Source: Rhodanobacteraceae bacterium
GTDB lineage: Bacteria > Pseudomonadota > Gammaproteobacteria > Xanthomonadales > Xanthomonadaceae
Direction of reading: 5' to 3'
NCBI GenBank assembly: GCA_024233975.1
Contig: JACKOX010000001.1
Span: 186,001 to 250,000 of the forward strand
Length of the DNA stretch: 64,000 bases
The stretch's first letter is position 1; each line of letters opens with the position of its first letter. A program made the position numbers and the translations under genes. The notes beneath the pieces are model-generated. The model did no database searches. It saw only the letters and a list, made by a program, of their open reading frames with translations, and was not told the origin of the DNA. Of the stretch, positions 55,456 through 64,000 are shown one piece after another.

Positions 55456-57333
55456 TCAGCTCTCCAGCATCGGTGGCAGCGGACAATGCAGGCAGGCGCA
55501 GGTGGTGCGGAGCAGCTCGGCTTCGGCGACGCTGACCCGGCCATCTTGGCTGATCGCTACCGTCATCGATTCGATCAGCAACTGCTTCGGTGACGGCTGC
55601 AGGCGGTCCAGGCGATGTAGCGCCTCGTCCAGTGCATGCCGCCATTCGACAGGTGGTGCGTAGCGCTCGGCGCTTCCGGGGAACAGGTGCTCCCATGCCG
55701 CGGAGAAGGCGCGCTGGGCCTGCGTGTCATCCGTGTGTCCTACCTTGGCCAGCACCGCCAGCAGTGCCGCGGCGTGATGCTGCAGGGCGTGAAGACGTTC
55801 GCTACCACGCGGCTGCCGCCGCGACGGATCGAGCGCCTCCCAGACCTGCGTCTGCAGCAGCTTCGACAGGCAATACTCGAAGGGCTGCACCTCGCCGTCG
55901 GCATGCGCCAGCGTGTCCATCACCGAAATGAAGCGCAGCAACGTGGGGCGCGGCTCGCGGCGCAGCCGCGGAAAGGCCAACGCGGCCAGCGGCATGCGCT
56001 GCATCGGATGCAAGCCGGGCAAATCGCCGAACATGGCGGCGGTACGCTCGGATTCACGCGGCCCCAGCGCGTCGGCAATCGCCGCGAGCTGCTTCTGTCG
56101 GATACCGTCATCGCCATCCAGCAGCAGCGACATCACCAGCGGCATCGCCAGTTCGCGCGACTCCGCGGCACGCCGCAATGGCGCCGGCAGCGCCGCAAGG
56201 ATCCCGCCGGCCCGCTGGAAATCATCCGATGCCGGTTCGGCCACCTGGTCGGCCACGCGCTCGGCGGCGATGCTGACCTCAATGCCAGCGGCGGGCATGG
56301 CGCTGCGCCCATCGGCACTGAAGCCCATCGCCAGATCCTCGTCCAGCCCGGACGGCGGCGACACGGCATACTGCTGGCGCAACGCGGTCACGTCCTCCGG
56401 CCGGAAGCTGGGATCCAGCGCCTTGATGCGCTCCAGCAGCGGTGGATGCGTGGCGAACAGCGAGGAATAACCTACGCCGTCGCCAAACAGCATGTGACTG
56501 ACTTCCTCGCCATCAGTGGCCTGCAGCTTCGAGCCTTCCTGGATGCCGGCGATTTTCTTCAGCGCACCGGCAATGCCGCTGGTCTGCCGGGTGAACTGCA
56601 CGGCCGAGGCATCGGCGAGGTATTCGCGCTGCCGGCTCACGCCAGCCTTGATCAACCGACCGAAGAACACGCCGGCATAGCCCAGCACCATCAACGCCAA
56701 GGCGATGGCGAACACCGGCGCGCCATCCTTGCTGCGCACACCGCGCCCGTGGATCAGCACGCGGCGACCGATGATCGCCAGCACCAGAATGCCGAACAGC
56801 AGGCCCATCAGACGGATGTTGAGGCGCATGTCGCCGTTGAGGATGTGACTGAACTCGTGGGCGATCACGCCCTGCAGCTCATCGCGGTTGAGCTTCTCCA
56901 GCGCGCCACGGGTCACACAGATGGCTGCATCACTGGGCGAATAGCCGGCGGCAAAGGCATTGATGCCGGGCTCGCCTTCCATCAGGTAGATATCCGGCAT
57001 CGGCACGCCGGACGCAATCGCGATTTCCTCGACCACGTTGCGCAGGCGACGCAGGTGGAAGTCCGGCGTGTCCTCCGGCACCGCCACCGCGCCCATCTCG
57101 CGGGCCACTTCGCGGCCGCCCGAACGCAGCAGGCTGATCTTGATCAGCGAACTGATGCCGATCACACCCAGCGTGCCCAGCGTGGCCATGGCCAGCAGCT
57201 CGATGCGCGGACCGGCCGTGGCCAGGATGATGACGTTCACCGCCAGCACGATGGCCAGCACGGCCAGCCCGAACAGCAGCACCAGCCGCGCCGACTGCTT
57301 GCGTGAACGGTTCTGGCGCTCGAAGAAATTCAT
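55456..57333 (-). CDS. M48 family peptidase with C-terminal TerB-like extension
   Basis: Protein of 625 residues, more than twice the length of HtpX. Two N-terminal membrane helices precede the peptidase domain, whose zinc motif is IAHEFSHILNGDMR near residue 150. SREYLADASAVQFT-like REYLADASAVQFTRQ supplies the third ligand. After two more helices comes a cytosolic C-terminal half; its end (DTLAHADGEVQPFE and ISQDGRVSVAEAELLR) resembles acidic TerB-like helical domains. It probably degrades damaged membrane proteins. It is paired with lemA. Confidence 0.88.
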   Translation of the reverse strand: MNFFERQNRSRKQSARLVLLFGLAVLAIVLAVNVIILATAGPRIELLAMATLGTLGVIGISSLIKISLLRSGGREVAREMGAVAVPEDTPDFHLRRLRNVVEEIAIASGVPMPDIYLMEGEPGINAFAAGYSPSDAAICVTRGALEKLNRDELQGVIAHEFSHILNGDMRLNIRLMGLLFGILVLAIIGRRVLIHGRGVRSKDGAPVFAIALALMVLGYAGVFFGRLIKAGVSRQREYLADASAVQFTRQTSGIAGALKKIAGIQEGSKLQATDGEEVSHMLFGDGVGYSSLFATHPPLLERIKALDPSFRPEDVTALRQQYAVSPPSGLDEDLAMGFSADGRSAMPAAGIEVSIAAERVADQVAEPASDDFQRAGGILAALPAPLRRAAESRELAMPLVMSLLLDGDDGIRQKQLAAIADALGPRESERTAAMFGDLPGLHPMQRMPLAALAFPRLRREPRPTLLRFISVMDTLAHADGEVQPFEYCLSKLLQTQVWEALDPSRRQPRGSERLHALQHHAAALLAVLAKVGHTDDTQAQRAFSAAWEHLFPGSAERYAPPVEWRHALDEALHRLDRLQPSPKQLLIESMTVAISQDGRVSVAEAELLRTTCACLHCPLPPMLES

Positions 57334-57397
57334 GCACGCGACTCCCGAGGGCGACGCGGCCCGAAGACCGCGCCGCTGACGATGGCGGCGTTCGCGA

Positions 57398-57988
57398 TCA
57401 GCTGAAGCTGACCTTCGGCGCTTCGCGCTTGGCCGGGTCCTCGATCTCCAGCAGGTTGGCCGGCTGGAAGTTGAACATGCCGGCGATCAGGCTGGACGGG
57501 AACACTTCGCGACGGTTGTTGTAGGCCATCACCTGGTCGTTGAAAGCCTGGCGAGCGAACGCGACCTTGTTCTCGGTGCTGGTCAGCTCTTCGCTGAGCT
57601 GCATCATGTTCTGGTTGGCCTTGAGGTCGGGATAGGCCTCGGACAGCGCGAACAGGCGACCCAGCGTCTGCGTCAGCATGTTCTCCGCACCGGCCAGCTG
57701 CTGCATGGCCGCAGCATCGCCAGGGTTGCCCGCCGCCGCCTGCTGCGCTGCCACGGCGCCGTTGCGCGCCTGGATCACCGCTTCCAGCGTTTCACGCTCA
57801 TGCTTCATGTAGCCCTTGGCGGTCTCGACCAGATTGGGAATCAGGTCGTGGCGACGCGTCAGCTGCACGTCGATCTGCGCGAAGGCGTTCTTGTAGGCGT
57901 TGCGTGCGGTGATCAGGCCGTTGTAGATGCCAACGCCCCAGCCGCCCAGCACCACCGCCAGGATGATCAGAACCAGAAAGGAACCCAT
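57398..57988 (-). CDS. lemA: LemA family protein
   Basis: Protein of 196 residues with one N-terminal membrane helix and a helical bundle. The family segments are YNGLITARNAYKNAFAQIDVQLTRRHDLIPNLVETAKGY in outline, and FNDQVMAYNNRREVFPSSLIAGMFNF near the end. LemA proteins commonly precede M48 peptidase genes, as here (64 bases apart). Their biochemical function is not settled. GGAG precedes the ATG. Confidence 0.95.
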   Translation of the reverse strand: MGSFLVLIILAVVLGGWGVGIYNGLITARNAYKNAFAQIDVQLTRRHDLIPNLVETAKGYMKHERETLEAVIQARNGAVAAQQAAAGNPGDAAAMQQLAGAENMLTQTLGRLFALSEAYPDLKANQNMMQLSEELTSTENKVAFARQAFNDQVMAYNNRREVFPSSLIAGMFNFQPANLLEIEDPAKREAPKVSFS

Positions 57989-58098
57989 GTCGTTCTCCTC
58001 GAAGTGAACATGCCCGTTGACGACACCGTCCGGGGCAATGGAACGCCGCGATACACTATGCGGTCAGAAGCCTGTAACACCGCAAGCATACCCAGCCC

Positions 58099-59307
58099 GT
58101 GCGCCCGACGACAGAAAGACGCTCCCTCCTCCGCATTGTGACGGCTGCCGCCGTGGTCGCCCTGCTGCTGCCCATGCTGGCCGTGGCCGCGAAAAAGCCC
58201 GATATCGCGGCCGCGCAGAAGGCCATCATCAAGCTGTCGCCGCGGGTGATCCGCGATGGCCGCGTCACCGGGCTGTCGGTTGCCCTGGTGCAGGGTGACC
58301 GCATCGTGCTCGCCGAAGGCTACGGCGAAACCCGTATCGGCAGTGGCGACCGCGTGCAGCCGGACACGGTGTTCCGCATCGCCTCGCTGTCCAAGGCCTT
58401 CGCCGCCACGCTGGCGGCCATGCTGGTGGAGGAAGGCGCGCTGTCCTGGGACGACCGCATCGCCGAGTTCGTGCCGGCGTTCCGGCTGAAAAGCGCCCAG
58501 GCCGCGGGCAACGTGACCGTGGAAGACATCCTCAGTCACCGCGTCGGGCTGCCCTTCAACACCTACGACCGCAAGCTGGAGGAAGCCATTCCCTACCCGC
58601 TGCTGGTGAATGAGCTGTCAAAGGTGCTTCCGGTGTGCAAGCCCGGCGAATGCTACGCCTACCAGAACATCGCCTTCAGTCTGATCGGTGACATGGTGTT
58701 CTCGGTGACCGGCGACTTCTATTCCCATCAGGTCGAGAAGCGCATCTTCCACCCACTAGGCATGGACAGCGCGACCTTCGGACGCGACGCACTGGAGAGC
58801 AATGACAGCTGGGCACGACCCCACGTGTACAAGTCGCACCGCTGGAAGGCCATCCGACCGAACGAGAACTACTACCACGTGCCACCGGCGGCCGGCGTCA
58901 ATGCCAGCGTGCGCGACATGGCGAACTGGGCCATCGCGCAGCTCGGCCATCGCAGTGACATCGTGTCACCCGGCGTGCTGAAGACCACGCACACACCACT
59001 CATACAGACGCGCGACCAGTTGGTCAGCTCCGCCTGGCGGCGCGGCCGCCTGCGCGACGCACATTACGCCCTGGGCTGGCGCATCTACGACTATGCCGGC
59101 CATCCGATGGTGTTCCACGCCGGCGCCGTGGAAGGCTATCGCGCGATGATCGGCATCCTGCCCGAAGAGGACGTGGCGCTGGTCATGCTGTGGAACTGCG
59201 AGAACGCGGTACCAGCCGGACTGTTCGCCACCGTGGTCGACCGCATGCTGGGGCTGCCATCGAAGGACTGGCTGCAGCTCGACAAGCTTCGGACGAAGCG
59301 ACGCTGA
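58099..59307 (+). CDS. Serine hydrolase of the beta-lactamase/PBP-like family
   Basis: Protein of 402 residues with a signal peptide. The class C-like motifs are present: SLSK (S-x-x-K, about residue 95), YQN (Y-x-N, about residue 193) and HAGAVEG in place of the K-T-G box. This combination is typical of esterases and D-aminopeptidases of this fold rather than true beta-lactamases. The start is GTG at 58099, the only start before the signal sequence. It is divergent from lemA. Confidence 0.87.
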   Translation: MRPTTERRSLLRIVTAAAVVALLLPMLAVAAKKPDIAAAQKAIIKLSPRVIRDGRVTGLSVALVQGDRIVLAEGYGETRIGSGDRVQPDTVFRIASLSKAFAATLAAMLVEEGALSWDDRIAEFVPAFRLKSAQAAGNVTVEDILSHRVGLPFNTYDRKLEEAIPYPLLVNELSKVLPVCKPGECYAYQNIAFSLIGDMVFSVTGDFYSHQVEKRIFHPLGMDSATFGRDALESNDSWARPHVYKSHRWKAIRPNENYYHVPPAAGVNASVRDMANWAIAQLGHRSDIVSPGVLKTTHTPLIQTRDQLVSSAWRRGRLRDAHYALGWRIYDYAGHPMVFHAGAVEGYRAMIGILPEEDVALVMLWNCENAVPAGLFATVVDRMLGLPSKDWLQLDKLRTKRR

Positions 59308-59332
59308 GCATCGCCGGTCGCGGTTCGCGGTT

Positions 59333-61972
59333 TCAGGTGATGGCGGTCAACGGCACCGGGCGACCGAAGTGGAAGCCCTGGCAGTAGTCGAGGCCGATCT
59401 GCCGGCAGGCTTCGAAAATGCTTTCGTCCTCGACGAACTCGGCGACGGTCTTCAGGCCCATCACCCGGGCGACGTGGCTGATGGCTTCGACCATCGCCCA
59501 GTTCACCTGGTCGTGACGGATATCGCGCACGAACTGGCCGTCGATCTTGAGCACGTCCACCGGCAGCCGCTTGAGGTAGGCGAATGACGACAGGCCGGCG
59601 CCGAAGTCATCCAGCGCGAAGCGACAGCCATAGGAATGCATGCGCTGGATGAACTCGCGCGCTTCGCTGAGATTGGCGACGGCTTCGCTTTCGGTGATCT
59701 CGAAACAGAGCCAGTCGGGCTGGCGGAGCAGCGCCACCTGCTCCTCGACGAAATCCCGGAACTCCGGATCGCTGACCGACGAGCCGGACAGGTTCACCGC
59801 CACCATGCGCAACTCGGGCGCCTGCCGCGCCTGGCGGTCCAGCATCCAGCTGACCACCTTCGACACCACCCAGCGATCGATGCGCCCCATCAGTCCGTAG
59901 CGCTGCGCCGCCGGCAGGAATTCTCCGGGCGGGATCAGCTTGCCGCTGGCGCCGGGCAGCGCGATCAGCACTTCGAAATGCCGACCGCTGGGCCGGCCTT
60001 CCGCCATCGGTACGATGTCGTGCGCGAAAAGCACGAAGTCATCCACCTCCAACGCAGTCTGCAGGCGAGGGATCCAGCGCATCTCGCCTTGCCGACGCGC
60101 CATGTCCACGTCCGACGGCTCGAACACATGCACGCGGTTGCGGCCGCGCTCCTTGGCCACGTAGCAGGCCGCGTCGGCAGCCATCAGTACCGATTCCGGA
60201 TCACCCGAATCCTGGTTGACCGGCGCCACGCCGATCGAGCCACCGACGCTGAACAGGCGGTCGTTCCACTCGAAGCGCAGACGAGCCAGGCGGTCCAGAA
60301 GATCGTGCGCGCGCCGCGCCGCCTCCCAGGCACTGTGGAAGGGAATCAGCACGCCGAACTCGTCGCCACCCAGACGGGCAAGAATTTCTCCATCGACCAG
60401 ACGTGAACGCAGGCTCTCGGAAACCTCCTTCAGCAGGGCATCGCCGGCGCGGTGTCCGCAGGTGTCGTTGACCAGCTTGAACTGATCGAGATCGATGTAG
60501 CACAGGGCGTGCTCGCTGCCGTTGTTCGCCGCCTCCTGCACCAGCTGCTTGAGCTGGCGATCGAACTCTTCTCGGTTGTACAGGCCGGTCAGCGAGTCGT
60601 GGCTCGCGCGATAGGCCAGCTCCCGCAGCAGCGCAGCCGTCTGCGAGGTATCGCGGAAGGTCAGCACCATGCCGCGTGTCGATCCTTCATCACTGGCCGC
60701 GTCGCTGCGGATGGGCGCCATCGACAGTTGCACCGTGCGCTGCCCGCCACCGCGCTCGACGATGCCGAACGGATTGCTGCCGAAGCCCTGGTACCACTCG
60801 GCGATATGCGCGAGATCGGCCGCGGACGATGGCGGCGGTCGCGGCGAATCCGGCCGCAGCACCTCGTAGACCGGTCGACCATGCGCCGTGCCCTGGTTGA
60901 AGCCGGTGGTCATCTCTGCCGCCGGGTTCAGGTACTCGACGCGACCATCGGCATCCACCGCGATCACGCCATCGGCAATCGAGCCCAGCGTGGCGAGTGC
61001 GCGCTCGCGCTGGCTGGCCAGCTGCTCCTCGAACTGGCGTCGCTCGCTGATGTCCCGGCTGGCGGCCACCCAGTGGAGGATGCTGCCCTCGTCATCGAAG
61101 GTGGCGTTGAGACGCGTCTCCATCCAGATCCAGCGACCATCCTGATGGCGCATGCGGCTGCTCAGCGCGCGCTCGGAAAGCTTGCCCAGCGCCGGATCGT
61201 AGAGTTCGGCGATGAAGCGGTCGGTATCGTCGGGATGCTGGTAGTCGTAGATGCTGGTGCCGAGCAGCGACTCGGGCGAATAACCCAGCGATTGACGGAC
61301 CGAGGGACTGATGTAGCTGAGTACGCCCCCGGCATCGCCCATCGCAATGATGTCGCTGGTCTGCTCGGCCAGGATGCGGAACAACCGATCACGCTCGCGC
61401 GTGCGGTATTCGCTGTTGAAGCGCTGCTTCGCGGCGCCAATCAGGTCCGCCGCCGTGTGCAGCGCATCCAGCTCCGGCTGCGTCCATTGGCGGGCATGCA
61501 CACAGTCGTCGAAACCGATGAAACCGCTCAACCGGCCATCACCCTGTATCGGAAGGCAGGCCAGCGAGCGGATGCCCTGTGCCGACAGCAGCGAGCGTTC
61601 GGATTCCGGGAAGTCTTCGACCACGCCGAAGACCGGCTGCCCCGCCACCATCAGCTGCTGCCAGCGTTCGAAACCGATCTCGGCAAAGCTCGATCCCTGC
61701 AGCGCGGGATTGTCGATTTCCGAGGCGACACCTTCGGCACACCACTCGAAGCGCTGCCAGATCCGGAAGCCGCACGCTGCGTCTTCCTCGACATCGAACA
61801 GGTATGCACGACTGACATCCACGGCGGTGCCGAGACGGCACAGGAGTTCCGGCATGGCATCGGCAAGGCATTCCGCATTGAGCAGCGCGCTAGTGCCGAC
61901 GGAAAGCGCCTTGAGGATGTCCGCCGCCGCCACGCCTTCGACGCCCGGGGAGTTGTCGTGTTCCTGGCTCAT
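59333..61972 (-). CDS. GAF-PAS-PAS-GGDEF-EAL cyclic di-GMP protein
   Basis: Protein of 879 residues. A GAF-like domain (about 20-190) is followed by PAS domains (about 205-315, SDIIAMGDAGGVLSYISPSVRQSLGY; about 325-440, DGVIAVDADGRVEYLNPAAEMTTGF), GGDEF and EAL domains. GGDEF is intact near residue 533 (RLGGDEFGVLI). The EAL signature reads EVL (HFEVLIAL, near 665), with the catalytic NLS, EITES, DDFGAG and KIDG segments kept, so phosphodiesterase activity is possible. It is cytosolic. Confidence 0.92.
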   Translation of the reverse strand: MSQEHDNSPGVEGVAAADILKALSVGTSALLNAECLADAMPELLCRLGTAVDVSRAYLFDVEEDAACGFRIWQRFEWCAEGVASEIDNPALQGSSFAEIGFERWQQLMVAGQPVFGVVEDFPESERSLLSAQGIRSLACLPIQGDGRLSGFIGFDDCVHARQWTQPELDALHTAADLIGAAKQRFNSEYRTRERDRLFRILAEQTSDIIAMGDAGGVLSYISPSVRQSLGYSPESLLGTSIYDYQHPDDTDRFIAELYDPALGKLSERALSSRMRHQDGRWIWMETRLNATFDDEGSILHWVAASRDISERRQFEEQLASQRERALATLGSIADGVIAVDADGRVEYLNPAAEMTTGFNQGTAHGRPVYEVLRPDSPRPPPSSAADLAHIAEWYQGFGSNPFGIVERGGGQRTVQLSMAPIRSDAASDEGSTRGMVLTFRDTSQTAALLRELAYRASHDSLTGLYNREEFDRQLKQLVQEAANNGSEHALCYIDLDQFKLVNDTCGHRAGDALLKEVSESLRSRLVDGEILARLGGDEFGVLIPFHSAWEAARRAHDLLDRLARLRFEWNDRLFSVGGSIGVAPVNQDSGDPESVLMAADAACYVAKERGRNRVHVFEPSDVDMARRQGEMRWIPRLQTALEVDDFVLFAHDIVPMAEGRPSGRHFEVLIALPGASGKLIPPGEFLPAAQRYGLMGRIDRWVVSKVVSWMLDRQARQAPELRMVAVNLSGSSVSDPEFRDFVEEQVALLRQPDWLCFEITESEAVANLSEAREFIQRMHSYGCRFALDDFGAGLSSFAYLKRLPVDVLKIDGQFVRDIRHDQVNWAMVEAISHVARVMGLKTVAEFVEDESIFEACRQIGLDYCQGFHFGRPVPLTAIT

Positions 61973-62190
61973 GCGAAACCGCCTGCGACGCAGGACGAGA
62001 ACCCCTCAGCCGTGAACGGCAACGCGGGTTTCACCGATCGGGATTCGGTTTCGATGGCCACCATGAATTCCACTATCGACCTGCCCGCATCCTAGCAGGC
62101 TGCTGTCGGAATCAGGCAAGCCCGGAACCAGACGGTGTTGCCACAGCGCCGGATATCGCAAGCCGCACGGAAATCGCGACCCCGGAAAGA

Positions 62191-62226
62191 TAAAACCCTC
62201 CCCTTGCCTGGGCAACAAGGGGAGGG
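62191..62226 (-). terminator. Intrinsic terminator
   Basis: An 11-bp stem (CCCTCCCCTTG and CAAGGGGAGGG) with a nine-base loop is followed on the minus strand by TTTTA. It would end transcription from the histone-like gene. Confidence 0.75.
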
Positions 62227-62326
62227 CGATGACACGCGACCGTGGTCGCAGAACTTCGGAATCGAGGCGGGCCATGACTGCAGCCTGGGCTGCGCGAACC
62301 GGTCGCTACGTTGGCAACCGGTGATG

Positions 62327-62352
62327 CGCCGGCAGGACCAGGCCTGCCGGCG
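62327..62352 (-). terminator. Hairpin directly after the histone-like gene
   Basis: A perfect 10-bp stem (CGCCGGCAGG and its complement) with a six-base loop lies 19 bases after the stop codon. There is no T-run, so it may slow polymerase or protect the mRNA. Confidence 0.45.
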
Positions 62353-62371
62353 ACAACCATGGCCCGAAACG

Positions 62372-62968
62372 TCACATCACCGGCGCGACCGGTGCGGCCG
62401 GCATTGCCGGAGCCGCCTTCTTCTTGCTGGCGGACTTGCGCTTGGCGGCCGGCTTCTTGGCAGCCTTCTTGGCGGCCGGCTTCTTCGCGGCCTTCTTGGC
62501 TGCCGGCTTCTTGGCCGCCTTCTTCGCTACCTTCTTGGTCGCCTTCTTCGCGGCCTTCTTGGCTACTTTCTTGGTGGCCTTCTTGGCAGCTTTCTTGGCT
62601 ACCTTCTTGGTCGCCTTCTTCGCGGCCTTCTTGGTTGCCTTCTTGGCTACCTTCTTGGTCGCTTTCTTCGCGGCTTTCTTGGCAGCCTTCTTGGCAGCCG
62701 GCTTCTTGGCCGTGGACTTCTTGGCGACCTTCTTCTTCGCCGTTGCCTTCTTCGCTACCTTCTTTGCAGCTTTCTTGGCAGCCTTCTTGGCTGGTGCCTT
62801 CTTCGCTACCTTCTTGGCAGCCTTCTTGGCGGCCTTCTTGGCCGGCGCCTTCTTCGCTACCTTCTTGGTCGCCTTCTTCGCGGCCTTCTTGGCGGCCGGT
62901 TTCTTGGCGGTTGCCTTCTTCACTGCCTTCTTGGCAGCGGCCTTCTTGGTTGCTTTCTTAACAGCCAT
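62372..62968 (-). CDS. Histone H1-like Lys/Ala-rich DNA-binding protein
   Basis: Protein of 198 residues made almost wholly of Lys, Ala, Pro, Val and Thr, in units such as KKAAKK, KKVAKK and KKPAAKK. The pattern is that of AlgP and other bacterial histone H1-like proteins. It should be disordered and bind DNA through charge. The last residues (KKKAAPAMPAAPVAPVM) are not basic. The ATG at 62968 follows GAGGAGTG; a GTG at 62980 is an alternative. Nucleotide repeats make copy-number change by slippage likely. Confidence 0.88.
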   Translation of the reverse strand: MAVKKATKKAAAKKAVKKATAKKPAAKKAAKKATKKVAKKAPAKKAAKKAAKKVAKKAPAKKAAKKAAKKVAKKATAKKKVAKKSTAKKPAAKKAAKKAAKKATKKVAKKATKKAAKKATKKVAKKAAKKATKKVAKKAAKKATKKVAKKAAKKPAAKKAAKKPAAKKAAKKPAAKRKSASKKKAAPAMPAAPVAPVM

Positions 62969-62980
62969 GGTTGGTATCAC

Positions 62981-63822
62981 TCCTCGTCAAATGGCCAGGT
63001 ACAGGTACAGCCCAGTACAAGCGTGCCGGCCGGACGCTTGCGCGCCGACCGACCCTCCCCGACGACCTGCCTGCCAGGAAGGCATGTGCCGATCATCGAG
63101 CGCCGCCACGGAAGCCATCCCATGACGTGCGATCACGCCGCGACAACTTGTCGCTGGCGAAAAAACAAAACCGCCCGCACCGGATTCGATGCAGGCGTTG
63201 TCGTGTCGTGAAATTGAGTCGTCGATTCGGCGCAGGGAATGCGGCCGGAAAACGAAGTGAGAGAAGCATCGTGTCGCGGTGCGATTGCCGCGAGGCTGGG
63301 TCGTGCCTTTCTCTTTGCGATTCGCCATAGCGCAGTGACGACAGAAGTTGGGCGAACGCTAATCACGCGTCATGCGACTGTCAACACATTGCGACGTCCA
63401 TGTCATCGTCCGTACACGCTGTCGTTATCGAGTCGGCGGCCGATATCGCTTTGAACGTTCTCTTCAACAACGCGCAACGCACAAGCAATCAACGCGAAGG
63501 AAGTCGTCGCACAAAGAACGTCGCGACAAAAAAACAAGCAAACATGCGGCTTGTAGCGTCATGCCGATTGACGCTGCGACATCACGCCAGACAACAGTCG
63601 ATTGATTCGTGAAAACGAAGCTGCCCGAACACCACGCACAAGCCACGGAAAAACGCGCGCGAAAAAAATTTTTCGGACGCACTCCAGTCGTCAACGTTTC
63701 TGGCGTCGCACAACGAAAAATGCGCAGCTTTTTGTACCGTTTCGAATCGTCGTCGGTTCGGTCAGCGCCTTCGCGATCAGGCAACGACGACTCGCATCGT
63801 CCGACTTCGGGAACGCAAGCGA
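62981..63822. other. Gene-poor region upstream of the histone-like gene
   Basis: About 840 bases, richer in A/T than the surroundings. Short open frames exist on both strands but lack family likeness and normal codon use. An A/T tract CGAAAAAAATTTTTCG lies at 63661-63676. GCGATCAGGCAA occurs at 63773-63784 and again at 63819-63830. The region may hold the histone-gene promoter and a long leader. Confidence 0.45.
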
Positions 63823-64000
63823 TCAGGCAAGAGCGGCAGCGAGGGCGTCCGCGAAGCGATCGAGATCCGCATCGGTCTTGGTTTCGGTCACGCACACGAG
63901 GAGCGCGTTGCCGAGATCCGGGTACTCGTCGGCGAGATCAACGCCGGCGACGATGCGCTGCGAGGCAAGGCGCTCGATCACTTCACCCGCCGGCTTCGGC
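63823..64000 (-). CDS. gcvPA: Glycine dehydrogenase (decarboxylating) subunit 1, 3' end only
   Basis: The last 59 codons are visible; the rest lies beyond the window end. The translation ends with RIVAGVDLADEYPDLGNALLVCVTETKTDADLDRF in outline, the C-terminus typical of GcvPA, the first half of the two-subunit P-protein of the glycine cleavage system. It decarboxylates glycine with pyridoxal phosphate and passes the aminomethyl group to GcvH. Only the end is seen, so integrity cannot be judged. Confidence 0.85.
   Translation of the reverse strand, partial: PKPAGEVIERLASQRIVAGVDLADEYPDLGNALLVCVTETKTDADLDRFADALAAALA

Larger units (their letters stand above)
61973..62371. other. Intergenic region between two minus-strand genes
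   Basis: It holds two hairpins downstream of the histone-like gene (62327-62352 and 62196-62226) and presumably the promoter of the GGDEF-EAL gene. I see no gene. Confidence 0.55.

Noticed and set aside
55636..57306. 556-residue open frame antisense to the M48 peptidase
   Set aside because: Same shadow pattern, while the minus strand has the HEFSH zinc motif and good start site.
62400..62968. Regular short repeats resembling a CRISPR or satellite array
   Set aside because: The period is codon based and encodes Lys/Ala units; there are no unique spacers of constant size.
63372..63612. Short open frames on the plus strand in the gene-poor region
   Set aside because: Arg/Ser-rich translations without motifs, in overlapping frames, with no ribosome binding site.

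Overview
The window is about 64 kb of GC-rich chromosome, with short intergenic gaps and operons on both strands. The gene set suggests a gammaproteobacterium near Xanthomonadales/Lysobacterales. The pointers are large Oar-like TonB receptors with a carboxypeptidase-regulatory domain, TPR-sulfotransferases, GTP-dependent PEP carboxykinase, membrane-type FadE, a Lys/Ala-rich histone-like protein and a two-subunit-type glycine dehydrogenase (GcvPA). This placement is inferred from gene content only. I found no rRNA, tRNA, CRISPR array, insertion sequence or phage gene.

Layout. 1-11.9 kb is mostly housekeeping: a partial SGNH-like protein, MgtE, YceH, an alpha/beta hydrolase, a glutaredoxin-like protein, L-serine dehydratase, a dicarboxylate/amino acid symporter, a secreted beta-propeller-like protein, an M23 peptidase, release factor 3, a membrane protein and a thioesterase. 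11.9-14.6 kb (minus strand) holds a glycosyltransferase followed by a tight CBS / ECF sigma / anti-sigma-like operon that ends in a strong terminator. 14.7-17.1 kb is an arsenic operon (ArsR, ArsI-like lyase, ArsC, Acr3). MtgA, Hsp33 and a 1007-residue GAF-GGDEF-EAL protein follow. 22.2-25.8 kb has a secreted protein of unknown function and an ECF sigma / anti-sigma-like / DUF4097 set.

25.9-37.1 kb is the most unusual stretch: three consecutive TPR-sulfotransferases directly downstream of two tandem Oar-like TonB receptors. The receptors share promoter spacing, a leader sequence and an identical terminator 25 bases after each stop codon, so they look like a whole-unit duplication. This is the best candidate here for an undescribed system: sulfation of a peptide, glycan or receptor coupled to outer-membrane transport.

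37.4-44 kb covers central and fatty acid metabolism: PckG, a TetR regulator with a palindromic site in the divergent gap, an alpha/beta hydrolase overlapping FadE, and a DUF4442 thioesterase. 44.1-52.2 kb is metal efflux: a small Cys/His protein, a CusCBA-type tripartite pump whose adaptor has a Met/Asp/His repeat tail, a DUF922-like protein and a CDF exporter. 52.2-62 kb has an ATP/ADP-translocase-like MFS protein, a GMC oxidoreductase, LemA plus an extended M48 peptidase, a serine hydrolase and a GAF-PAS-PAS-GGDEF-EAL protein. The window closes with a histone H1-like gene, about 840 bases with no convincing gene, and the 3' end of gcvPA.
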